Assembly (NCBI GenBank): GCA_934121925.1
Contig: CAKOVK010000004.1
Location: forward strand, 14,273 to 78,272
From: an uncultured Clostridia bacterium
GTDB lineage: Bacteria; Bacillota; Clostridia; TANB77; CAG-508
Reading direction: 5' to 3'
DNA length: 64,000 nt
Shown here: piece by piece, positions 1 through 6,639 of the stretch
Numbering within the stretch: the stretch's first letter is position 1
Layout: every line of letters begins with the position of its first letter
The notes under the pieces: model-generated
What the model was told of the DNA's origin: nothing
Seen by the model: only the letters and a program-made list of their open reading frames with translations
Databases searched by the model: none
Translations under genes and position numbers: made by a program

Positions 1-13
1 TAATGAAAAGAAA

Positions 14-19
14 TATAAT
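14..19 (+). promoter_or_regulatory. Possible -10 box of the cysteine leader RNA
   Basis: TATAAT lies about 56 bases before the leader peptide start. The -35 region would fall outside the window, so only half of the promoter can be seen. Confidence 0.4.
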
Positions 20-74
20 AAATTTGTACATCAGAATATTCTTTTCAATGTTATTAAAGGAGGAAAAATAAAAT

Positions 75-116
75 ATGAAAAATATTGTATTATATGTGAT
101 TTGCTGTTGTATTTAG
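75..116 (+). CDS. Cysteine leader peptide (13 aa, Cys-Cys-Cys)
   Basis: A 13-codon ORF reads MKNIVLYVICCCI and carries three consecutive Cys codons (102-110) just before the stop at 114. A strong AAAGGAGG site sits 12 bases upstream of the ATG. It precedes a run of alternative hairpins ending in an intrinsic terminator, and then a cysteine synthase gene. This is the arrangement of an amino-acid leader peptide whose translation reports charged tRNA-Cys. The ORF is too short for ordinary gene calling. The peptide and the three Cys codons are seen directly; the regulatory role is inferred from position and downstream gene. Confidence 0.72.
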   Translation: MKNIVLYVICCCI

Positions 117-120
117 AGCT

Positions 121-224
121 CTACCTAATTTGTAGGTATGAGTTTTATTATACATACCTGCAAATCAATATATAATACAAATTTTATATATAGAGTTATG
201 CAGGTATATGCATAACTTTTTTTG
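121..224 (+). promoter_or_regulatory. Cysteine attenuator with mutually exclusive hairpins
   Basis: Five complementary segments can be traced: A 121-127, B 129-140, C 153-164, D 194-207 and E 209-217. A pairs with B (TACCTA/TAGGTA), B with C (12 bp with one wobble), C with D (9 bp), and D with E in the terminator. If the ribosome reaches the stop codon at 114 it covers A, so B:C forms and the D:E terminator is left free. If it stalls on the Cys codons, A:B forms, C is released to pair with D, and the terminator is lost. This gives read-through under cysteine shortage. The pairings are seen; the logic is inferred. Confidence 0.6.
194..224 (+). terminator. Intrinsic terminator of the cysteine leader
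   Basis: Perfect 9 bp stem AGTTATGCA/TGCATAACT with a 6-base loop, followed by seven Ts. It stands between the Cys-rich leader peptide and the cysteine synthase gene. Confidence 0.8.
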
Positions 225-311
225 TTGAACAGAAAAACAAGAGAAAAGTTGACTTTTGGGGTAGCATAAAATGAAAAATTGAATAAATTAAAACAAGGAG
301 GATATTTGAGT

Positions 312-1265
312 ATGAAAGTAGGAAATACACCATTAATAAAGATTAAGTATAAATATAATAACAAGGAAAAATACGTTTATTCCAAATTAGAATCATATAA
401 TTTGACAGGAAGTATAAAGGATAGGGTGGCTTATTATATTATAAAATCGGCATATGAAAACAAAAAATTAGAAAAAGGAAAAGAAATAGTAGAAGCAACA
501 AGTGGAAATACTGGCATTGCATTAGCAGCTATGGGAGCCTTCTTTGGAAATCCTGTTCATATATTTATGCCAGATTGGGTAAGTAAAGAAAGAGTAGATC
601 TAATGAAAATGTATAATGCAAAGATAACATTAATATCTAAAGAAGAAGGTGGATTTAAAAAGGCAATATCCGAAGCTATTAAATATGCAAATGAAAATAA
701 TGCTTTTTTAAGTAATCAATTTGAAAACGAAGATAATGTGTTAGCACATTATGAAACTACAGGAAAGGAAATAGTAGAAAAATTAAAAAGTAATATAGGG
801 GGATTTGTTTCAGGGATAGGTACTGGAGGAACTTTAATGGGAGTTGCAAAAAGATTAAAAGAAGAAAATAAAGAAGTAAAAATTTATGCACTAGAACCAG
901 ATAAAATGCCTTTACTATCAAAAAACGAAATTATAGATAACCATAAAATAGAAGGAATAGGAGATGATTTTATTCCTAAAATAGTAGATAAAGAAAAAAT
1001 TGATAAAGTTATTTTAATAAATGATGAAGATGCTATAAATATGTCAAGAAAAATAGCAACAGAATTAGGAATTGGAGTCGGAATATCATCTGGAGCCAAT
1101 ATGATTGCAAGTGTACTTGCAAAAGAAGAAAATGAAGGAAATATAGTTACAGTATTTCCAGATGATAACAAAAAATACTTATCAACAGAATTGAGCAAGC
1201 CAATAGATAAAAATGAAGAATTTATATCTAATAAAATTGAATTATTAGATTATGAATTTATATAA
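312..1265 (+). CDS. cysK: Cysteine synthase family PLP enzyme
   Basis: A 317-residue fold-type II PLP enzyme of the cysteine synthase/cystathionine beta-synthase family. It should form cysteine from O-acetylserine (or a related activated serine) and sulfide in the cytoplasm. The PLP lysine is K36 in TGSIKDR, the substrate loop is EATSGNTG (61-68), and the glycine-rich phosphate-binding loop GTGGT is near residue 170. The ATG at 312 is chosen because AAGGAGG lies about 10 bases upstream; a TTG at 279 is in frame but has no such site and would add 11 residues. Length fits the family (about 300-320). The Cys-codon attenuator upstream supports a role in cysteine supply. No serine acetyltransferase gene is adjacent. 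Closely related beta-synthase-type enzymes cannot be excluded. Confidence 0.88.
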   Translation: MKVGNTPLIKIKYKYNNKEKYVYSKLESYNLTGSIKDRVAYYIIKSAYENKKLEKGKEIVEATSGNTGIALAAMGAFFGNPVHIFMPDWVSKERVDLMKMYNAKITLISKEEGGFKKAISEAIKYANENNAFLSNQFENEDNVLAHYETTGKEIVEKLKSNIGGFVSGIGTGGTLMGVAKRLKEENKEVKIYALEPDKMPLLSKNEIIDNHKIEGIGDDFIPKIVDKEKIDKVILINDEDAINMSRKIATELGIGVGISSGANMIASVLAKEENEGNIVTVFPDDNKKYLSTELSKPIDKNEEFISNKIELLDYEFI

Positions 1266-1269
1266 ATAA

Positions 1270-1298
1270 TTGACAATATAAAAAGATTTTCATATAAT
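1270..1298 (+). promoter_or_regulatory. Consensus promoter of the trp leader
   Basis: TTGACA, a 17-base spacer and TATAAT: a perfect housekeeping sigma promoter. It begins four bases after the cysK stop, so trpB has its own transcript starting near 1305, just upstream of the leader peptide ribosome binding site. Confidence 0.85.
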
Positions 1299-1321
1299 TA
1301 TATTATAAAGGAGACAAAACC

Positions 1322-1405
1322 ATGAGTAATTTAACAAATGCAAAATTAAATAACTGGTGGAATGTATGGGATAAAAATCACCCATACAAATTTGTCGTGC
1401 TTTAA
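1322..1405 (+). CDS. Tryptophan leader peptide (27 aa, WW..W)
   Basis: A 27-codon ORF with ribosome site AAAGGAG nine bases upstream. Three Trp codons lie at 1355-1360 and 1367-1369 within NNWWNVWDK, a density far above chance for this genome. It sits between a consensus promoter and an intrinsic terminator in front of trpB, the classic layout of a trp leader peptide. The WWNVWDK..P stretch loosely resembles the TnaC arrest peptide, but the peptide runs six residues past the Pro and the target gene is trpB, so ribosome-stalling attenuation is preferred. Confidence 0.78.
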   Translation: MSNLTNAKLNNWWNVWDKNHPYKFVVL

Positions 1406-1464
1406 AATATTAGTAAAATACAGGCACATGTATGAGTGATTAAAAACTTGTACATGTGCTTTTT
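1363..1464 (+). promoter_or_regulatory. trp attenuator (1:2, 2:3, 3:4 pairings)
   Basis: Region 1 (1363-1370, TGTATGGG) overlaps the last Trp codon and pairs perfectly with region 2 (1381-1388). Region 2 can instead pair with region 3: 1383-1388 with 1429-1434, plus GTGC 1397-1400 with GCAC 1424-1427. Region 3 is also the left arm of the terminator (1424-1432 with 1451-1459). A ribosome stalled on the Trp codons covers region 1, frees region 2 and blocks the terminator. This matches the logic known from enterobacterial trp attenuation. The pairings are seen; the function is inferred. Confidence 0.68.
1422..1464 (+). terminator. Intrinsic terminator of the trp leader
   Basis: Stem GCACATGTA/TACATGTGC (9 bp, extendable by two weak pairs) followed by a T run. 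It lies between the Trp leader peptide and trpB. Confidence 0.8.
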
Positions 1465-1487
1465 GTTGTTTATGGGAGGTGGTGCAT

Positions 1488-1613
1488 ATGGAAGCTGACT
1501 GGCATTGGCAAATCTTATATAAAATTATTTTAAAGAAAGAAGGAATTGATTATGAATTATGGAGAGTTTGGTGGACAATATGTACCACAAGAATTAAAAG
1601 AGAAATTAAATGA
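1488..1613 (+). CDS. Trp-containing small ORF overlapping the trpB start
   Basis: ATG with a strong GGGAGGTGG site upstream begins MEADWHWQILYK; two Trp codons lie at 1500-1502 and 1506-1508. The 41-codon ORF runs out of frame through the trpB ribosome site (1536-1543) and start (1552), and stops at 1611. Translating ribosomes would cover the trpB site; a stall at the early Trp codons would leave it free. This resembles the B. subtilis rtpA leader peptide logic. Whether the ORF is translated is not shown by the sequence. Confidence 0.5.
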   Translation: MEADWHWQILYKIILKKEGIDYELWRVWWTICTTRIKREIK

Positions 1614-2694
1614 AATTGAAAAAGAATTTACAAAAGCAAAAAATGATGAAAAGTTCGTAAAGGAATATTTATACTATTTAAAACAATATGTTGGAAGACC
1701 AACACCACTATATTATGCAGAAAACTTAAGTAAATATGCAGGTGGGGCAAAGATATATTTAAAAAGAGAAGATTTAAATCATACAGGAGCACACAAAATA
1801 AACAATGCATTGGGGCAAGTTTTACTTGCAAAACGTATGAATAAAACACACATAATTGCAGAAACGGGAGCAGGCCAACATGGAGTTGCAACTGCAACAG
1901 TGTGTAGTTTATTTAATATTAAATGCACAATATTTATGGGGAAAGAAGATATAAAAAGACAAGAAGTAAATGTAGAGAAAATGAAACTTTTAGGAGCAGA
2001 AGTTTATGAAGTAACAAAAGGTGAAGGAACATTAAAAGAAGCAGTAGATGAATCCTTTGAATATCTATTAAAACATCAAGATGTATTTTACTTAATAGGT
2101 TCTGCAGTGGGCCCAAGCCCATATCCAGAAATGGTAAAATATTTTCAAAAAATAATAGGAGAAGAAGCAAAAAAACAAATTTTAGAAAAAGAAGACAAAT
2201 TACCTAAAGCAATAGTTGCGTGTATAGGTGGAGGAAGCAATAGTATAGGGCTATTTACAGACTTTATAAAAGAAGAGGTACAAATATTTGGAATAGAGGG
2301 AGCAGGAAAAGGCATAAAAACAGGAAAACATGCATCTGCAATATATAACAATAAAATTGGAATTTTACATGGAATGAAAACATATATAATGCAAGATGAT
2401 AAAGGAAACATAGAAGAGGCGTATTCAATTTCAGCAGGTTTGGATTATCCAGGAATTGGACCAGAACACGCATACTTGAAATCTATAAGAAGAGTTAAGT
2501 ATGACAGCATTACAGATAAAGAAGCAGTAGAAGCATTTAAGCTACTTTGTAGATTAGAAGGAATAATACCAGCATTAGAAAGTAGCCATGCAATAGCATA
2601 TGCAATAAAAATTGCAAAAAACTATAAAAATAATGACAGCATTATTGTAAACCTATCTGGAAGAGGAGATAAGGATATAGAAATAATAAACTGA
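1552..2694 (+). CDS. trpB: Tryptophan synthase beta chain
   Basis: A 380-residue tryptophan synthase beta subunit (TrpB1 type) that joins indole and L-serine to give tryptophan. The PLP lysine is K82 in NHTGAHKIN, and the phosphate-binding loop GGGSNSIG lies near residue 225; the MNYGEFGGQYVP N-terminus is typical. Start ATG 1552 follows AAGAAGG by eight bases; an in-frame TTG at 1546 is less likely. The stop is TGA, used here as a real stop. No trpA or other trp gene is adjacent, so it probably salvages external indole. It is controlled by the Trp leader peptide, the attenuator and perhaps the overlapping small ORF. Confidence 0.95.
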   Translation: MNYGEFGGQYVPQELKEKLNEIEKEFTKAKNDEKFVKEYLYYLKQYVGRPTPLYYAENLSKYAGGAKIYLKREDLNHTGAHKINNALGQVLLAKRMNKTHIIAETGAGQHGVATATVCSLFNIKCTIFMGKEDIKRQEVNVEKMKLLGAEVYEVTKGEGTLKEAVDESFEYLLKHQDVFYLIGSAVGPSPYPEMVKYFQKIIGEEAKKQILEKEDKLPKAIVACIGGGSNSIGLFTDFIKEEVQIFGIEGAGKGIKTGKHASAIYNNKIGILHGMKTYIMQDDKGNIEEAYSISAGLDYPGIGPEHAYLKSIRRVKYDSITDKEAVEAFKLLCRLEGIIPALESSHAIAYAIKIAKNYKNNDSIIVNLSGRGDKDIEIIN

Positions 2695-2725
2695 GGGAAA
2701 AAGGGGGCTGTCCCCTTTTTCCCTC
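2693..2725 (+). terminator. Long perfect hairpin after trpB
   Basis: A 14 bp perfect stem GAGGGAAAAAGGGG/CCCCTTTTTCCCTC with a 5-base loop, starting inside the trpB stop codon. No T run follows, but the T5 lies inside the right arm. A near-identical hairpin follows the histidine kinase gene at 6272. Confidence 0.65.
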
Positions 2726-2727
2726 TA

Positions 2728-2756
2728 TTGACAAATCGCAATTTTTATGGTATTAA
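2728..2756 (+). promoter_or_regulatory. Promoter of the proS T-box transcript
   Basis: TTGACA, 17-base spacer, TATTAA. It begins two bases after the trpB terminator hairpin and precedes the T-box leader. Confidence 0.7.
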
Positions 2757-2762
2757 TATTAA

Positions 2763-3030
2763 TATATTTTAAAAGCAATGAAGAGGAATAGTATATATTT
2801 ATGAACTTTTAGAGAAGAGTTGGTTGGTGAAAAACTTTAAGGAACTAAATATAGAACCAGCCTTGGAGCTATGGACTGAAAATTAAAGTAAGTTTTATCG
2901 GAAATCCACCGTTATCATAGGATATAATGTTATAAGACATTATTTGAGTGTAGAAGAAATTCTAAAAATAGGTGGTAACACGGATAAAAATATTCGCCCT
3001 AAGTTAATAAATATAACTTAGGGCTTTTGT
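2763..3030 (+). ncRNA. T-box leader, proline-specific
   Basis: A T-box riboswitch reads uncharged tRNA by pairing its specifier codon with the anticodon and a UGGN bulge with the tRNA 3' end. Visible parts are the stem I GAATAGTA and GGTTGGTG motifs, a specifier CCA (Pro) at 2867-2869 in the GAACCAG context, the T-box motif AGGTGGTAACACGG (2970-2983) with TGGT matching a tRNA ending ACCA, and the terminator at 2996-3028. The proS gene downstream agrees with a proline specifier. Uncharged tRNA-Pro should allow read-through. Confidence 0.88.
2996..3028 (+). terminator. T-box terminator
   Basis: Perfect 11 bp stem GCCCTAAGTTA/TAACTTAGGGC followed by TTTT, overlapping the expected antiterminator region downstream of the T-box motif. 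Confidence 0.85.
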
Positions 3031-3031
3031 A

Positions 3032-3072
3032 TTTTATATACTAGGAAATTTCTCATTTCCTAGTATATAAAA
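3032..3072. repeat. Palindromic repeat, copy 1
   Basis: An 18 bp perfect inverted repeat with core TTATATACTAGGAAAT, 5-base loop TTCTC, then the reverse complement. The same palindrome occurs at 23445 and 26982 with only the loop changed. This copy lies inside the proS leader, after the T-box terminator. Confidence 0.85.
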
Positions 3073-3085
3073 AATACTATAATCG

Positions 3086-3164
3086 CTAATGCTTTTGAGA
3101 TTTCCTCATTTCATTCGGAAACTCAAATCGGCGAAAACAAAGGGCGACTAAAGTTGCTTTGTTA
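3086..3164 (+). other. Extra hairpins in the proS 5' leader
   Basis: Between the palindromic repeat and proS lie two more predicted hairpins: one pairing TTTGAG(A)TTTCC with GGAAACTCAAA, and one pairing CAAAG.GCGACT with AGTTGC.TTTG just upstream of the ribosome site. Neither is part of a standard T-box. They may be a processed leader or a remnant of a mobile repeat. Confidence 0.4.
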
Positions 3165-3178
3165 TAGGAGGAATTAAA

Positions 3179-4867
3179 ATGAGATTAAGTGAAGACTTTT
3201 TTTACACATTAAGAGAAGATGTAAGTGATGAAGATTCAGTAAGCGGAAAACTTCTAGTAAAAAGCGGAATGATTAAAAAAGTAAGTAATGGAGTTTATGC
3301 AAAAACACCATTAGGAACTAAAGCATTTCAAAATGTAGAAGAAATAGTTCGTAGAAACATGAATAATGCAGGAGCAGATGAACTAAAAATGCCAATGCTT
3401 TTACCAATGGACTTTTTTGAAAAGTCAGGAAGAAAAAATGCATTTGGACCAAGTATGTTTAGATCAACAGATAGATACAATAGAGAATATGCACTAGGAC
3501 CTACACATGAAGAGCTTTTTGCATTTATGTCAATGAGCAGAGTTAAATCATATAGAGATTTACCATACACGCTATATCAAATAGGAACAAAATTTAGAGA
3601 CGAAGTAAGACCAAGATTAGGGTTAATTAGAGTAAGAGAATTTACAATGAAAGATGCATACAGTTTTGATAAAGACTATGAAGGATTAGATGTTTCATAT
3701 AAAAAGATGTTTGATGCATATCACAAAATATTTACAGAATTAGGACTAAATTATACTGTTGTTAGAGCAGACACAGGAGTTATGGGAGGAATACTTTCAG
3801 AAGAATTCCAAGCTATTACAGATGTAGGGGAAGATATACTTGTACTTTGCGAAAACTGTGATTTTTCTTCTAACATAGAGGTAACACCATGTATATGCAA
3901 TGAAGAATGTACTGAAGAAGAAAAAGAACTAGAAATGGTTGATACTAAAAACTATCATACAATAGATGAAATATGTGATTATTTAAAGCTAGATATAAAG
4001 AAAACAGTTAAAGCATTACTTATGAGTGTAGATAATGAACTTGTAGTATTCTTTGTAAGAGGAGATAGAGAGCTAAACGAAGTAAAAGCTTTAAAAGTAT
4101 TAAAAGGAAAAGAAATAGGATTTGCAACAGATGAATTAATTGCAACATCAAACGCAGTACCAGGTTGCACAGGACCAATAGGCTTAAATGCAAAAATTGT
4201 AGTAGATAATGAAGTTTTAAAAATGAAAAACTTCTGTTGTGGAGCAAACAAAGAAGGATATCATTATATAAATGCAAATATAAAAGACTTTAAGTATGAT
4301 GTATCAGCAGATATAGTAAATGTAAAAGAAGGAGATACCTGTCCTAACTGTGGTAAAAAATTAGTATTCAAAAAAGGTATAGAAGTTGGAAATACATTCA
4401 AATTAGGAACAAAATATTCAGAAAGTTTAGGACTAAACTATTTAGGAGAAGATAATCAAAGTCACCCAGTTGTTATGGGAAGCTATGGAATAGGACTTGA
4501 AAGAATTCTTTCTGCAATAGTAGAACAAAATAATGATGAAAAAGGTATAATTTGGCCAATGAATGTAGCACCATACAAAGTTGCAGTAGTAGTAATAAAT
4601 CCAAAAGATGAAGAACAACTAAAAGCAGGAAACGAATTATACAATACGCTAAATAATATGGGGATAGATACATTAATAGACGATAGAAAAGAAAGAGCAG
4701 GAGTAAAATTTAATGATATGGATTTAATTGGAATTCCAATGAGAATAACTGTTGGAAAGAAAATTACAGATGGAATGGTAGAATTCAAAATGAGAAATGA
4801 AGAAAATTCAGAAGACTGCAAACTAGATTCAGTAATAGAAAAAGTAAATAGCATCTTAAATAAATAA
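3179..4867 (+). CDS. proS: Prolyl-tRNA synthetase (bacterial type)
   Basis: A 562-residue class II aminoacyl-tRNA synthetase that charges tRNA-Pro. Motif 2 and the following helix (FRDEVRPRLGLIRVREF, from about residue 139) and the HEEL motif region are intact. The inserted editing (INS, YbaK-like) domain spans about 220-405, with a Cys-rich part (CENC...CNEEC) at its start. The C-terminal anticodon-binding domain covers about 460-562 with VVINPKDEEQL. ATG 3179 follows AGGAGG by a good spacing. Control by the proline T-box upstream is clear. Length is normal for the bacterial type. Confidence 0.97.
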   Translation: MRLSEDFFYTLREDVSDEDSVSGKLLVKSGMIKKVSNGVYAKTPLGTKAFQNVEEIVRRNMNNAGADELKMPMLLPMDFFEKSGRKNAFGPSMFRSTDRYNREYALGPTHEELFAFMSMSRVKSYRDLPYTLYQIGTKFRDEVRPRLGLIRVREFTMKDAYSFDKDYEGLDVSYKKMFDAYHKIFTELGLNYTVVRADTGVMGGILSEEFQAITDVGEDILVLCENCDFSSNIEVTPCICNEECTEEEKELEMVDTKNYHTIDEICDYLKLDIKKTVKALLMSVDNELVVFFVRGDRELNEVKALKVLKGKEIGFATDELIATSNAVPGCTGPIGLNAKIVVDNEVLKMKNFCCGANKEGYHYINANIKDFKYDVSADIVNVKEGDTCPNCGKKLVFKKGIEVGNTFKLGTKYSESLGLNYLGEDNQSHPVVMGSYGIGLERILSAIVEQNNDEKGIIWPMNVAPYKVAVVVINPKDEEQLKAGNELYNTLNNMGIDTLIDDRKERAGVKFNDMDLIGIPMRITVGKKITDGMVEFKMRNEENSEDCKLDSVIEKVNSILNK

Positions 4868-4877
4868 TTAAGAATAA

Positions 4878-4917
4878 TGTAGGGGGAAGACAGTGCAACT
4901 GGCCCCTACAATTTTTT
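4878..4917 (+). terminator. Terminator after proS
   Basis: TGTAGGGG/CCCCTACA stem with an inner CAGT/ACTG stem, followed by ATTTTTT. Confidence 0.85.
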
Positions 4918-4978
4918 AATATTGATTTAATAAATTACGTGATATAATTATAAGAGATCAAATTAAAAAGAGGTAAAA

Positions 4979-6265
4979 ATGAACGAGCAAAAATTAATAA
5001 AAAAACAATTAGTTAAAAATATGCTTTATGCATTTATAGTGTTTGCAATAATACTTATAATTTTTGATGCAATAATATATCATCAAGTATCTACATATAT
5101 GTATAAATCCATAGATAAAGAATTAATAAGGGCAATGGAACTGTATCAAAACCAAAATATAGTGTCAGAAGTTAAAAAGGTTATTACAAAAGAATTGGAT
5201 GAGAGCATTAAAATTACATATGTAGAAACAAAGGTTAATCCTAGAGTCGTTTGCATAGTAAGGAATTCAAAAGGAGAGATATTAAACAGCGAGACTATAG
5301 GAAGATTTTATAATGATTATGTTAAAGATATAGAATTTAATAGAAATAAAACAGATAAAGTCTACTCAATAAAAGTGCAAGATAAATACAATTATAGAGG
5401 AATAACAGTAAAAGGAACAACATCAGAAGATGAAGAGATATATATACAATTACTTGCAAATGTAGATGGAGAAGTCGCAACAATAAACAACATGACAGAT
5501 ACTTTATTAGTTGGAAGTTTAATAATAATTGGAATAGCAATAATTGGGTCATATATATTATCAAAAATGACATTAAAGCCAATAATGGAATCATACAAAA
5601 AACAAACAGAATTTGTTCAAAATGCAGCACATGAGTTAAGAACGCCACTTACAATAATACAAGCAAAACAGGAACTACTTTTGCAGGAGCCAGAAAGCAA
5701 AATAATAGACAAATCAGAAGACATAAATATAATGCTTAAAGAAACCAAAAGATTAACTAAACTTATAAAAGAACTAATGGTACTTGCAATGGCAGATTCA
5801 AACGAATTAAAAATGCACAAAGAAAAAACAAATGTAGATAATTTAATAAAAGAAATAATTATTCCATACAAAGACTTTGCAGAGATGCAAGAAAAACAAA
5901 TAAATTTAGACTTAAATTATGGTAAAGAAGCAAACATAGATAGAAATAAAATAAATCAGCTTTTGGTAATAATACTAGATAACGCGATAAAATATACAGC
6001 AGAAAAAGATACAATAACAGTTAAAACATACTCAAAAGAAGGAAAATGTATAATAGAAGTAGCAGACACAGGAATAGGAATAAGCAAAGAAGCAGCAAAA
6101 CATGTATTTGATAGATTCTATAGAGAAGACAAAGCACGCTCAAGAGAAAAAGGAGGAACCGGACTAGGACTATCAATAGCACATACAATAGTAAAGCTAC
6201 ATGGAGGAAACATAAAAATAACAAGTAACGAACCAAAAGGTGCAAAAGTGATAATAAAAATTTAG
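4979..6265 (+). CDS. Membrane sensor histidine kinase (orphan)
   Basis: A 428-residue sensor kinase. A first membrane helix lies near residues 14-35, an extracellular sensor region about 36-167, and a second helix about 175-196. The HisKA phosphoacceptor is H218 in AAHELRTPL. The ATPase domain has the N box (LDNAIKYT), G1 DTGIGI and G2 GGTGLGLSIA. The signal is unknown. No response regulator gene is next to it: proS lies upstream and a convergent DUF378 gene downstream, so its partner must be encoded elsewhere. AAAGAGG precedes the ATG. A weak promoter (TTGATT, 15-base spacer, TATAAT, 4922-4948) may drive it. Confidence 0.92.
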   Translation: MNEQKLIKKQLVKNMLYAFIVFAIILIIFDAIIYHQVSTYMYKSIDKELIRAMELYQNQNIVSEVKKVITKELDESIKITYVETKVNPRVVCIVRNSKGEILNSETIGRFYNDYVKDIEFNRNKTDKVYSIKVQDKYNYRGITVKGTTSEDEEIYIQLLANVDGEVATINNMTDTLLVGSLIIIGIAIIGSYILSKMTLKPIMESYKKQTEFVQNAAHELRTPLTIIQAKQELLLQEPESKIIDKSEDINIMLKETKRLTKLIKELMVLAMADSNELKMHKEKTNVDNLIKEIIIPYKDFAEMQEKQINLDLNYGKEANIDRNKINQLLVIILDNAIKYTAEKDTITVKTYSKEGKCIIEVADTGIGISKEAAKHVFDRFYREDKARSREKGGTGLGLSIAHTIVKLHGGNIKITSNEPKGAKVIIKI

Positions 6266-6271
6266 AGTGAA

Positions 6272-6309
6272 GAGGGAAAAAGGGGCCTGTCCCCTTTTTC
6301 TCTCTTTTT
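6272..6309. terminator. Terminator between the kinase and DUF378 genes
   Basis: GAGGGAAAAAGGGG/CCCCTTTTTCTCTC stem (one wobble), loop CCTGT, then TTTTT. It serves the plus-strand kinase gene and may serve the convergent minus-strand gene. It is a near copy of the hairpin at 2693. Confidence 0.85.
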
Positions 6310-6317
6310 CTAAAAGA

Positions 6318-6512
6318 TTAGTCAGAAAGTTTGCTATAAAAAGCAATTGACCAAAGACCTGCAATTCCTACAATTATATATATTATTCTAGTTAATATAG
6401 ATAAACTTCCAAAAATTGCGTCAACTAAATTGAATTCAAATAGTCCAACAAGAAGCCAGTTAATAGCACCAATTATAACAAGCGTAAGAGCAATACCGTT
6501 TATAACTTTCAT
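6318..6512 (-). CDS. DUF378 family small membrane protein
   Basis: A 64-residue protein of the DUF378 (YuzA-like) family: a first helix with VINGIALTLVIIGAINWLLVGLFEF, and a second helix in the C-terminal half. The NWLLVGLF motif is characteristic of the family. A strong GAGGAGG site precedes the ATG on the minus strand. The function of the family is not known. It stands alone, convergent with the histidine kinase gene. Confidence 0.85.
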   Translation of the reverse strand: MKVINGIALTLVIIGAINWLLVGLFEFNLVDAIFGSLSILTRIIYIIVGIAGLWSIAFYSKLSD

Positions 6513-6584
6513 TGTAAAACCTCCTCATTTTTTATATTTATTTTGTTCTAAAAAAACATATTTATTCATATTATTTCAAAAACA

Positions 6585-6613
6585 TTGATTTTTAAACATT
6601 TTTAAAATATAAT
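6585..6613 (+). promoter_or_regulatory. Promoter of the RNA methyltransferase gene
   Basis: TTGATT, 17-base spacer, TATAAT, about 27 bases before the start codon. Confidence 0.75.
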
Positions 6614-6639
6614 TTTAAAAGAATGGGAGAAAATAAAAA

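Noticed and set aside
1322..1405. TnaC-type arrest peptide
   Set aside because: WWNVWDKNHP has a passing likeness to the E. coli TnaC core, but the peptide continues after the Pro, and the clear 1:2/2:3/3:4 pairings point to classical attenuation.
1628..1897. Leu-rich minus-strand ORFs opposite trpB and many other genes
   Set aside because: They mirror the A-rich codons of real plus-strand genes, lack ribosome sites and have no family features.
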